From NCBI RefSeq assembly GCF_014892515.1, contig NZ_JADBGR010000088.1, forward strand, positions 147,253 through 192,638: DNA of 45,386 nucleotides, read 5' to 3'. Each line of letters starts with the position of its first letter. Position 1 is the stretch's first letter. The translations under genes were made by a program, and so were the position numbers. Below, piece by piece: positions 24,759-34,323 of the stretch. The notes beneath the pieces are model-generated. The model saw only the letters and a list, made by a program, of their open reading frames with translations. It was not told where the DNA came from and ran no database searches. This DNA is from Myceligenerans pegani. Lineage in GTDB: Bacteria > Actinomycetota > Actinomycetes > Actinomycetales > Cellulomonadaceae.

Positions 24759-25937
24759 TCAGTCGTCGTGGTCCGCCATGAACGCGAGCAGCTCCTCGTC
24801 CACGGCCTCCGCCTGCTCGAAGGGCAGCGAGTGGGTGGCGCCGGGCCACAGCCGCACGTCGGACTCGCGCAGGTGCTCGTTCGCGAACCGGACGGCCGCC
24901 TCCGGGTCGCCGTTCACCTCGCCGTCGCCGGCCAGCGCCGCGTAGACCGGGACGGGAAGCGTCCGCAGCTGCTCCGCCGTGAAGGTCGACGGCGTCGATC
25001 GCTGGGAGGCGTAGTGCTCGGTGCCCGCCGCGATCATCCTCGTCATCGGGTCGTCCGGGTCGATCTCCGCGACACCGCCGATGTCGGCCAGCGCCGCGTC
25101 GCGCCAGCTCTGGGGCAGGAACGGGATCGCGCTCGGGATCGAACGCACCACGATCTGCCAGGAGAAGCTGCCGAAGGTCTGGACCGGGTCGAGCAGGCTG
25201 AGCGAGGCGACGCGTCCCGGGTGGTGCACCGCGTAGTTCATGGCGGACCATCCGCCGAACGAGTGCCCGACCACGTGCGCGCGGTCGACGCCGAGCCCCG
25301 CGAGCGTCTGGTCCACCCAGTCGGCCTGGGCGGCAGGGCTGTCCAGCGGGACGGACTGGGTGCTCATCCCGGCGTCGCCCAGGGCGTCCAGCGCGTACAC
25401 GGGCCGTTCCGCCATCAGATCCGGGAGGTTCGTCTGCCACATGGGGGCGCCCGAACCCCAGCCGGGAAGCAGGACCACGGGAGTCGGGACGGCGTCGTCG
25501 CGCGCGGCGTCGTCAGGTGCGGGGTCGGCCGCCCCGCCGCCAGGCTCGACGTCGGACTCACCGCCGCCGGACGCGGAGTCAGGCCCACCGCCGCCAGGTG
25601 CGACGTCGGACGCACCGCCGCCAGGCGCGGCGACGCCGGGCCCGGCGAACAGGTAGGCCCGCACCGTCCCGTAGTCCGTGTCCACGTCGTGCGTCCGCGC
25701 GGGCTCCGGCAACGTCGTCATCACCTCGTCGTAGGCGGTCACGTACTCGGCCCTGCCCTCGGCGCTGCGCCACGCGCCGACCGCCGGGCCGCTCGGCGTG
25801 GCCAACAGCACCACGTTGACCAGCAGGGACATCGTCAGGACGACCCGTGTACCGATCCTGCGCCAGCGCGGCACCGGTCTACCCGGCGCGCGTTTCCCGG
25901 CCTGCTCGCCATCCCGCTTCTCGTTTCGCTCGACCAT
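24759..25937 (-). CDS. Membrane-anchored alpha/beta hydrolase with nonapeptide repeats
   Basis: A 392-residue protein. A basic N-terminus and one hydrophobic segment (about 29-48) suggest a signal anchor or uncleaved signal peptide, so the hydrolase probably acts outside the membrane. Residues 105-140 are four 9-residue Gly-rich units inserted before the fold. The core has L-L-P-G-W-G-S-G-A-P and nucleophile S226 in G-H-S-F-G-G. The likely acid lies in the A-G-D-G-E-V-N-G-D segment and the His in G-A-T-H-S-L-P. The substrate is unknown. It is divergent from a TetR gene at 26111, suggesting control by it. Confidence 0.85.
   Translation of the reverse strand: MVERNEKRDGEQAGKRAPGRPVPRWRRIGTRVVLTMSLLVNVVLLATPSGPAVGAWRSAEGRAEYVTAYDEVMTTLPEPARTHDVDTDYGTVRAYLFAGPGVAAPGGGASDVAPGGGGPDSASGGGESDVEPGGGAADPAPDDAARDDAVPTPVVLLPGWGSGAPMWQTNLPDLMAERPVYALDALGDAGMSTQSVPLDSPAAQADWVDQTLAGLGVDRAHVVGHSFGGWSAMNYAVHHPGRVASLSLLDPVQTFGSFSWQIVVRSIPSAIPFLPQSWRDAALADIGGVAEIDPDDPMTRMIAAGTEHYASQRSTPSTFTAEQLRTLPVPVYAALAGDGEVNGDPEAAVRFANEHLRESDVRLWPGATHSLPFEQAEAVDEELLAFMADHDD
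25534..25641 (-). repeat. 27-bp coding tandem repeat (four units)
   Basis: Units start at 25534, 25561, 25588 and 25615, each opening CCGCCGCC on the plus strand. They encode PGGGAADPA, SGGGESDVE, PGGGGPDSA and PGGGASDVA read along the plus strand. The in-frame length and partial divergence look like a variable-number repeat forming a flexible linker. Confidence 0.75.
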
Positions 25938-25941
25938 GGCA

Positions 25942-25956
25942 ATACACTTGCACTGT
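25942..25956. promoter_or_regulatory. Imperfect palindrome in the hydrolase-tetR region
   Basis: TACACTTGCACTGTA reads TACAGTGCAAGTGTA on the other strand, so the outer TACA/TGTA arms are symmetric. It sits just upstream of the hydrolase ATG at 25937 and is a plausible site for the TetR regulator encoded at 26111. Confidence 0.3.
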
Positions 25957-26110
25957 AAAAACGCCGGCGCAAGCCCGGCCGGCCCGCGCCGCGTGCGGGC
26001 GTCGCCTCGCGAGCAAGACAGAACCCAGGCCGCGCACCCGGCGACCCCGAACCAAGCGACCCGAACCCAGAGGCGGGCCCGCCCGCCGAGCGACGTGAAA
26101 GGATCTGCCC

Positions 26111-26695
26111 GTGCCCCGGATCGTCGACCACGCCGAACGCCGCCGCGAGATCGTCGTCGCCGTCTGGGCGATCGTCGCCCGGCGCGGGTTCGAGGGCGTC
26201 ACGCTCCGGGCCGTCGCCGCCGAGGCCGGTATCTCCGTCGGGCGCGTGCAGCACTACTACTCGTCGCGCACCGAGCTCGTCCGCGACGGCTGCCGCCGCA
26301 TGCTCGAGGAGGCCCGCGCCGGGTTCGCCGCACGGACCGAGTCGTTGCCGCCCCTCGAACGCCTGCGCGCCCTGGTCCACCGCGCCGTCCCGACGACGCC
26401 GGAGTGGGCGCTGGGCACCATCGTGTGGCAGGCCTACCAGGCCAAGAGCGTGGACGACGTCGCGATCGCCGGCATGGTCACCGACGCGCACACCGCCGCG
26501 GTCCAGCAGGCCGCAGGGTTCATCGACGACGCGCGCCGCGACGGCACGCTGCCCGACGGCGACGACCCGGCCGCCCTCGCCCTCCGCCTCCTCGCCACGT
26601 CGGAGGGGTACGCCGCGCGCGTGATCGCCGGCAGCCTCGACGCCGACGACGCGCTCCGCGCTCTGGACCGGGACATCGACGCCCTGCGCGGCTGA
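26111..26695 (+). CDS. TetR-family transcriptional regulator
   Basis: A 194-residue regulator of typical TetR length. The HTH is R-R-R-E-I-V-V-A-V-W-A-I-V-A-R-R-G-F-E-G-V-T-L with R-A-V-A-A-E-A-G-I-S-V-G-R-V-Q-H-Y-Y-S-S-R-T-E-L-V. The C-terminal half is an all-helical ligand-binding domain, whose inducer is unknown. The GTG at 26111 has AAAGGA at 26098-26103. It is divergent from the membrane-anchored hydrolase gene and convergent with aconitase; the hydrolase is the more likely target. Confidence 0.9.
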   Translation: MPRIVDHAERRREIVVAVWAIVARRGFEGVTLRAVAAEAGISVGRVQHYYSSRTELVRDGCRRMLEEARAGFAARTESLPPLERLRALVHRAVPTTPEWALGTIVWQAYQAKSVDDVAIAGMVTDAHTAAVQQAAGFIDDARRDGTLPDGDDPAALALRLLATSEGYAARVIAGSLDADDALRALDRDIDALRG

Positions 26696-26745
26696 CGGAC
26701 CCGGCGCCCGCTCGCGCGCGAGTCCGCACCGTACCGACACGCGAA

Positions 26746-26797
26746 CGACGGCGGCCCCGGTCACCTTCCCTGCGGAAGGCAACCGGGGCCGCCGTCG
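26746..26797. terminator. Two-tier hairpin between tetR and acnA
   Basis: Arms 26746-26761 and 26782-26797 are perfectly complementary over 16 bp. The loop holds a second stem, CCTTCC with GGAAGG. It separates convergent stop codons and is a strong two-way terminator candidate. Confidence 0.65.
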
Positions 26798-26801
26798 GGC
26801 A

Positions 26802-26817
26802 GCCTGACCGGTCAGGC
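26802..26817. repeat. 16-bp perfect palindrome near the acnA 3' end
   Basis: GCCTGACCGGTCAGGC lies between the two-tier hairpin and the aconitase stop codon. With no loop it is a better DNA site than RNA hairpin, but its role is unclear. Confidence 0.4.
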
Positions 26818-26833
26818 CATGCTCAGGCCCGGT

Positions 26834-29596
<2,763 letters not shown>

Positions 29597-29707
29597 TGCG
29601 GCTCCTTCGCGGGGCTTGCGGGCCACCGGGTGCCCGGATGCGCAGACGCACCGGCCCGACGGCGGGATTTGGGGGCTCCACCCAGCCTAGGCCGGGCTGC
29701 TCCCGTC

Positions 29708-29713
29708 AGCATA
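29708..29713 (-). promoter_or_regulatory. -10 box (TATGCT) for acnA
   Basis: TATGCT on the minus strand lies 17 bp after TCTTGA within the palindrome at 29721-29738, which can serve as the -35. The transcription start would be near 29701. Confidence 0.5.
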
Positions 29714-29720
29714 CCGCACA

Positions 29721-29738
29721 TATCTTGACGTCAAGATA
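29721..29738. promoter_or_regulatory. Perfect 18-bp operator palindrome upstream of acnA
   Basis: TATCTTGACGTCAAGATA is a perfect palindrome overlapping the inferred acnA -35. The TCTTGA-NN-TCAAGA core is reminiscent of MarR-type sites; from memory, the TamR regulator of Streptomyces, which controls aconitase, uses a similar sequence. No marR-type gene lies in the window, so the regulator must be encoded elsewhere. Confidence 0.65.
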
Positions 29739-29769
29739 CTTGCCCGTCACGAAGGACGCCGACGCCGGC

Positions 29770-29961
29770 TCAGCCGGTCAGGGCGCGGACGATCCCGATG
29801 ATCACGAGCACCAGCACCACCACCGGGACCAGGAGCAGCGCGCCGATCAACCGACCGGCGGGGGTCCGCACGGCGGCGCCCCCGACGCGTGCGAGCCTCC
29901 CCCATCGCCGCACCCACGCGACCAGATGCTCGGCCCTGCTCGCCTTCCCCTCCTCGGCCAT
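29770..29961 (-). CDS. Small single-helix membrane protein
   Basis: A 63-residue protein. A hydrophilic, Arg-rich N-terminal half is followed by one hydrophobic helix (L-I-G-A-L-L-L-V-P-V-V-V-L-V-L-V-I-I-G-I-V) and a four-residue tail. No family is recognised. The ATG at 29961 has TAGGCT six bases upstream. It lies 173 bp upstream of acnA in the same direction, but acnA has its own promoter in the gap. Confidence 0.6.
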   Translation of the reverse strand: MAEEGKASRAEHLVAWVRRWGRLARVGGAAVRTPAGRLIGALLLVPVVVLVLVIIGIVRALTG

Positions 29962-29967
29962 GCGGAC

Positions 29968-29973
29968 AGCCTA
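29968..29973 (-). promoter_or_regulatory. -10 box (TAGGCT) for the small membrane protein
   Basis: TAGGCT, GTCCGC, then ATG at 29961 on the minus strand; no Shine-Dalgarno. This supports the small gene being real. Confidence 0.5.
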
Positions 29974-30039
29974 GGGTCCGCGGGCCGCCGGTCATGCGGT
30001 GACCGGCCGGATGGCCGCCGACGGCGCGGGGCCGCGGCG

Positions 30040-31482
30040 TCAGGCGCGCTCGAGCACGGCCACCGCCTCCACGTGGTGGGTGTGCGGGAAGACGTCGAAC
30101 GCGCGCAGGGACGTGAGGTGGTAGCCCGCCTGGGCGAAATAGCCGACGTCGCGCGCGAGCGCGGCCGGATCGCACGCCACGTAGACGACCCGCGCCGGGT
30201 CGCGGTCGGCGATCGCCGCCACGACGTCGCGCTTGGCGCCCGCACGCGGCGGGTCGAGGACGACGACGTCGGCCCGCCCGTGGACCGGACCGCCGCCGGC
30301 GTCCGGCTCGGCCGCCCGACCGCGCGCCGGCGCCTCACCGCGTCCGGCCAGGACCTCCGCGACGTCGCCCGTGAGCAGGCGGACCTGGTCCAGGCCGTGG
30401 GCGTTGCGCCGCGCGTCCCGCACCGCGCCGTCGTCGCCCTCCACCGCGACGACGGTGCCGCCCTCCCTCACCGCGGCGGCCAGCGGCAGCGTGAACAGTC
30501 CCGCCCCGGAGTACAGGTCGAGCACGGTCGCCCCGGCGACGTCGCCGGCGGCGTCGAGCACCGCCTGCGCCAGCAGCCCCGGCGCGGCCCGGTGCACCTG
30601 CCAGAACCCGGCGGCACTCACGCGGTACGTGAAGGTGGTGGCGTCCTCCGCGCCCGGCAGCCGCACCGTCATGCTCTCCTTCACGGCCCGGCGCGCGTTG
30701 GGCCGGGAGTCGACCCGGCCGCGGTGCCACGGCTCGCCGTCGACCAGCACGAGCCCCTGCGCCTCTCCGCCCGTGGCCGTGGCGTCGGCGCCGTCCGGCC
30801 CGGCCGGGGCGACCAGCTCGACCCGCGTGCCCGGCTTCCAGCGCCTCTCGAAGACGTCCTCCGCGGCCGCGAGCTCCGCGACCCCGGGGGTCGCGAGCGG
30901 CATGCCGGCCGGCAGCGCGTCGAGCGCGACGACGTCGTGGGAGCGGAAGCGGTGCATGCCCAGCCGGCCGCCGTCGTCGGCGACGAGGTCGATCCTGGTG
31001 CGGTAGCCGAGCCCCGCGGCGGCGTCGTCGCCGGGCGCCGCCTCCACGGTGAGCCCGTCGAGCAGGGGGCCGTCGTATCGCGCGATGCGCCGGAGCTGGC
31101 CGGCGACGACGTCGGCCTTCCAGCGGCGCTGCGCCGGCAGCGCCACGTGGGAGAGCTCCCCGCCGCCGACGCCGCCCGGCCCGGCGGCAGGCCAGGCCGG
31201 GTCGACGCGGTCGGGCGACGGTTCGAGGACCTCGACGGCGTCGGCCCGCCAGAACCGCGATCCGGTGCTGGTGACGCGGGCGCGCACCCGCTCCCCGGGG
31301 AGGGTGTGCCGGACGAACACGACGCGGCCCTCGTGCCGGGCCACGCAGTGGCCGCCGTGCGCCACGGGGCCGATCTCCAGCTCGAGGAGCTCCCCGACGC
31401 CGGGCACGTCACTGACGCGCGGTTCGCGGCCGCGGGGCGGTCGCCCGGGGCGGGTGCGGGGTCGGGACGGTCGGGTCGTCAT
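30040..31482 (-). CDS. TRAM-domain RNA (uracil-5-)-methyltransferase, RlmD/TrmA type
   Basis: A 480-residue SAM-dependent RNA methyltransferase. A TRAM domain covers about 27-88. The SAM site is V-L-D-L-Y-S-G-A-G-L-F (320-330). D410 begins D-P-P-R-A-G, the nucleophile is C437 in Y-V-A-C-D-P, and E472 in H-H-V-E-A is the general base. The expected product is m5U in rRNA or tRNA. Where relatives carry the C-G-G-C Fe-S cluster motif, this protein has G-P-G-G-V-G-G-G-E-L-S-H-V (101-113), so no cluster can form there. Its ATG overlaps the stop of a 44-codon ORF, which overlaps the permease stop, making three coupled frames. Confidence 0.88.
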   Translation of the reverse strand: MTTRPSRPRTRPGRPPRGREPRVSDVPGVGELLELEIGPVAHGGHCVARHEGRVVFVRHTLPGERVRARVTSTGSRFWRADAVEVLEPSPDRVDPAWPAAGPGGVGGGELSHVALPAQRRWKADVVAGQLRRIARYDGPLLDGLTVEAAPGDDAAAGLGYRTRIDLVADDGGRLGMHRFRSHDVVALDALPAGMPLATPGVAELAAAEDVFERRWKPGTRVELVAPAGPDGADATATGGEAQGLVLVDGEPWHRGRVDSRPNARRAVKESMTVRLPGAEDATTFTYRVSAAGFWQVHRAAPGLLAQAVLDAAGDVAGATVLDLYSGAGLFTLPLAAAVREGGTVVAVEGDDGAVRDARRNAHGLDQVRLLTGDVAEVLAGRGEAPARGRAAEPDAGGGPVHGRADVVVLDPPRAGAKRDVVAAIADRDPARVVYVACDPAALARDVGYFAQAGYHLTSLRAFDVFPHTHHVEAVAVLERA

Positions 31483-31613
31483 GGGGCCTGCCTTCTGCGC
31501 GGGGCGCGGAACGTGTCGTGGTCGGACGAGGGACGCGGCGTCGATGCGGTCCGCGGCGTGCGCCGCCGGGACGTGCCGCCGTCGTCCGCGGGCCGTGGCC
31601 GTCCGCCGGTCAC
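31479..31613 (-). CDS. 44-residue ORF bridging permease and TRAM genes
   Basis: A GTG overlapping the permease stop (GTGA) opens a 44-residue frame whose TGA overlaps the TRAM gene ATG (ATGA). The peptide is basic and Pro/Arg-rich, ending R-R-R-Q-A-P; the permease itself ends R-R-R-Q-V-P. Both ends come from the same DNA, CGCAGAAGGCAGG followed by NNCC and RTGA, which contains an AGAAGG ribosome-binding site. It may be a true small protein or only a coupling device left by duplication of the gene junction. No homologue is recognised. Confidence 0.5.
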   Translation of the reverse strand: MTGGRPRPADDGGTSRRRTPRTASTPRPSSDHDTFRAPRRRQAP

Positions 31614-33613
31614 GGAACCTGCCTTCTGCGGTGGGCGTCGACGCCCTCGAGACCGGTCTGCCCGGCGGAGGACTCCAGCTGCCACGGCACGGACGCCACG
31701 ACGACGCCGGGGGTGAACAGCAGCCGGCCCTTGAGGCGCAGGGCGGACTGGTTGTGCAGGAGCTGCTCCCACCAGTGGCCCACGACGTACTCGGGGATGT
31801 AGACGACGACGAGGTCGCGCGGGGACTCGCGGTGCACCGACCGCACGTACTTCAGCACGGGCTTGGTGATCTCGCGGAACGGGGAGTCGAGGATGCGCAG
31901 CGGCACGGGCAGGTCGAGCGCCTCCCACTCGCGGGTGAGGCCGGGGATGTTCTCGCGGTCCACCCCCACGGTGACGGCCTCCAGCGTCTGCGGCCGCGAT
32001 GCGCGGGCGTAGGCGAGGGCGCGCAGGGTGGGCTTGTGCACCTTGGAGACGAGCACGATGGCGTGCACGCGGCTCGGCAGGGCGCGCTCGGCCTCGTCGT
32101 CCTCGCTGAGGGCCAGCTCGTCGCTCACGCGGTCGTAGTGCTTGCGGATGCCCCGCATGATGACGAACAGTCCCACGATCGCCAGCAGCGTGAGCCAGGC
32201 GCCGTGGGTGAACTTGGTGACGAGCACGATCACGAGCACCGCGGCGGTGGCGACGAGGCCGACGGTGTTGATGAACCGCGAGCGCTTCATGCGGGCGCGG
32301 GTGTCGGGGCGCACCTCGGTACGCAGCTCGCGGCTCCAGTGCCGCACCATGCCGAGCTGGGAGAGGGTGAACGAGAGGAACACGCCCACGATGTAGAGCT
32401 GGATCAGGGCGGTGACCCGCCCGTCGAACAGCACGACGAGCACGATCGCGCCCGCGCCGAGGGTGAGGATGCCGTTGGAGAACGCGAGCCGGTCGCCGCG
32501 CGTGTGCAGCTGGCGGGGCAGGTAGCCGTCGCGGCCGAGAACCGAGCCCAGCACCGGGAAGCCGGCGAAGGCCGTGTTGGCGGCGAGCAGCAGCACGAGG
32601 CCGGTCACGGCCACCACCAGGTAGAACACGAACGGCGCGCCGGAGAACACGGCCTCGGCGAGCTGGCTGATCACGGGGTGCTGGACGTAGTCCGCGGGCA
32701 GCGGCTCGCCGTTCATCGTGAGCTGGGTGTGCGGGTCCTCGGCGTACCGCACGCCCGTGGCCTCGGCGAGCAGGACCAGCATCATGAGGGTCGCGGCGGA
32801 GACCAGGCCGAGCATCGCCAGCGTGTTCGCGGCGTTGCGGCCCTTCGGCTTGCGGAAGGCGGGCACGCCGTTGCTGATGGCCTCGACACCGGTGAGCGCG
32901 ACGGAGCCGGACGCGAAGGCCCGCGCGACGAGGAGCGCGCCGCCGAGCCCGATGAGCCCGTGGTCCATCCCGTCGGTCGGCACGATCTCGAACCCGGCGC
33001 TCTCCGACGGCGGCAGGGTCCCGGTCCAGTACCGGATCGCGCCGACCACCGCCATCGCGCCCATGACCGCCATGAAGCTGTACATCGGCACGGCGAAGAC
33101 CCGGCTCGACTCCCGCACGCCGCGCAGGTTCATCAGGGTGAGGAATCCGATGATCCCCACGGCCACCAGGACCTCGTAGCCGCGCAGCGCGGGCAGGGCG
33201 CTGGCCGCGTACTGGGCGCCGGAGGACACGGAGACCGCGACGGTGAGCACGTAGTCCACGAGCAGCGCCGACGCGACGCCGAGGCCCGCCGTCGGCCCGA
33301 GGTTCGTGGTGACGATCTCGTAGTCGCCGCCGCCCGACGGGTAGGCGCGCACGTTCTGCCGGTAGGACGCCACCACCACGAGCAGCATCGCGCCGACGGC
33401 GAGGCCCACCCACGGGGAGACCGCCGTGGCCGTGAGGCCGGCGACGGCGAGCATGAGCAGGATCTCGTCGGGCGCGTACGCCATGGAGCTGAGCGCGTCC
33501 GAGGAGAACACCGGCAGCGCCAGCCGCTTCGGCAGCAGCGTGCGCCCCAGGTTGTCGCTCCGCATGGGGCGGCCGACCAGCAGTCGCTTGGTCGCGTCGA
33601 TAATTTCCGGCAC
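31610..33613 (-). CDS. KimA-like APC/KUP-type permease, probable potassium importer
   Basis: A 667-residue permease with about 12 membrane helices (1-~470) and a ~200-residue cytoplasmic C-terminal domain of USP-like character. It aligns by eye with B. subtilis KimA (YdaO), a high-affinity K+ importer: F-S-S-D-A-L-S-S-M-A-Y (D39, Y46), S-Y-R-Q-N-V-R-A-Y-P-S-G-G-G-D-Y and L-L-V-D-Y-V-L-T-V-A-V-S (Y121, T124). D36, Y43, Y118 and T121 of KimA are, from memory, ion-binding. Automated pipelines usually call it an amino-acid permease. The GTG at 33613 has TAGCAT 8 nt upstream. It is divergent from ceoB with only 41 bp between start codons. Confidence 0.8.
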   Translation of the reverse strand: MPEIIDATKRLLVGRPMRSDNLGRTLLPKRLALPVFSSDALSSMAYAPDEILLMLAVAGLTATAVSPWVGLAVGAMLLVVVASYRQNVRAYPSGGGDYEIVTTNLGPTAGLGVASALLVDYVLTVAVSVSSGAQYAASALPALRGYEVLVAVGIIGFLTLMNLRGVRESSRVFAVPMYSFMAVMGAMAVVGAIRYWTGTLPPSESAGFEIVPTDGMDHGLIGLGGALLVARAFASGSVALTGVEAISNGVPAFRKPKGRNAANTLAMLGLVSAATLMMLVLLAEATGVRYAEDPHTQLTMNGEPLPADYVQHPVISQLAEAVFSGAPFVFYLVVAVTGLVLLLAANTAFAGFPVLGSVLGRDGYLPRQLHTRGDRLAFSNGILTLGAGAIVLVVLFDGRVTALIQLYIVGVFLSFTLSQLGMVRHWSRELRTEVRPDTRARMKRSRFINTVGLVATAAVLVIVLVTKFTHGAWLTLLAIVGLFVIMRGIRKHYDRVSDELALSEDDEAERALPSRVHAIVLVSKVHKPTLRALAYARASRPQTLEAVTVGVDRENIPGLTREWEALDLPVPLRILDSPFREITKPVLKYVRSVHRESPRDLVVVYIPEYVVGHWWEQLLHNQSALRLKGRLLFTPGVVVASVPWQLESSAGQTGLEGVDAHRRRQVP

Positions 33614-33621
33614 GTTGCATG

Positions 33622-33627
33622 ATGCTA
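33622..33627 (-). promoter_or_regulatory. -10 box (TAGCAT) for the KimA-like gene
   Basis: On the minus strand TAGCAT ends 8 nt before the GTG at 33613. No Shine-Dalgarno. It sits only 14 bp from the ceoB -10 box in back-to-back orientation. Confidence 0.45.
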
Positions 33628-33641
33628 TGCCCAAAGGCGGG

Positions 33642-33647
33642 TAGCGT
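33642..33647 (+). promoter_or_regulatory. -10 box (TAGCGT) for leaderless ceoB mRNA
   Basis: TAGCGT ends 7 nt before the GTG at 33655 with no Shine-Dalgarno. Its -35 region would overlap the -10 and start codon of the divergent permease. Confidence 0.5.
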
Positions 33648-33654
33648 TCCCATC

Positions 33655-34323
33655 GTGCACTTCGTGATCATGGGTTGTGGCCGTGTCGGGGCCACGCTCG
33701 CGCAGAACATCTCCGAGCGCGGGCACTCGGTCGCCATCGTCGACCAGAACACCGACGCGTTCCGGCGCCTGCCGTCCGACTTCGCCGGCAAGAAGGTCAC
33801 CGGCGTCGGCTTCGACCGGGACACCCTCGTCCAGGCCGGGATCGAGGAGGCGTTCGGCTTCGCCGCCGTGTCCGACGGCGACAACTCCAACATCCTCTCC
33901 GCGCGTGTCGTGCGGGAGACGTACGGCGTGGACAACGTGGTCGCCCGCATCTACGACCCGCAGCGCGCCGAGATCTACCAGCGGCTCGGCATCCCGACCG
34001 TCGCGACCGTACGCTGGACCGCCGACCAGGTGCTGCGCCGCATCCTGCCGCTGGGCTCCACCGACGAGTTCCGGGACCCGTCCGGCAAGGTGCGCATCGC
34101 GCAGATGGACTACCACGCCGGCTGGGTCGGGTCGCCGCTGCGGCGTCTCGAGCGCGCCACCGGTGCGCGCGTCGCGTTCGTCTCCCGCTTCGCCGAGGGC
34201 TTCCTGCCCGACGACGGGGCGGTGCTGCAGGAGAACGACGTGCTGCACCTGATCATGCAGGTCGACGACGCCGCCGCCGTCGAACGCGTGCTCACCGCCG
34301 CACCGAGGGAGGAGGACGAGTGA
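33655..34323 (+). CDS. ceoB: TrkA-family NAD-binding protein, CeoB
   Basis: A 222-residue cytosolic protein with TrkA-N (residues 1-~125; H-F-V-I-M-G-C-G-R-V-G-A-T-L-A) and a TrkA-C domain (about 135-215). Such RCK subunits gate potassium transporters according to nucleotide binding. The name follows mycobacterial CeoB (Rv2691). The GTG at 33655 is taken because the Rossmann fold begins at its third residue; an ATG at 33619 would overlap the permease promoter. It overlaps ceoC by one base (TGATG), so the pair is coupled. Confidence 0.9.
   Translation: MHFVIMGCGRVGATLAQNISERGHSVAIVDQNTDAFRRLPSDFAGKKVTGVGFDRDTLVQAGIEEAFGFAAVSDGDNSNILSARVVRETYGVDNVVARIYDPQRAEIYQRLGIPTVATVRWTADQVLRRILPLGSTDEFRDPSGKVRIAQMDYHAGWVGSPLRRLERATGARVAFVSRFAEGFLPDDGAVLQENDVLHLIMQVDDAAAVERVLTAAPREEDE

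Noticed and set aside
33614-33654. c-di-AMP (ydaO-type) riboswitch upstream of the KimA-like gene
   Set aside because: Only 41 bp separate the divergent start codons, far too short for the aptamer.
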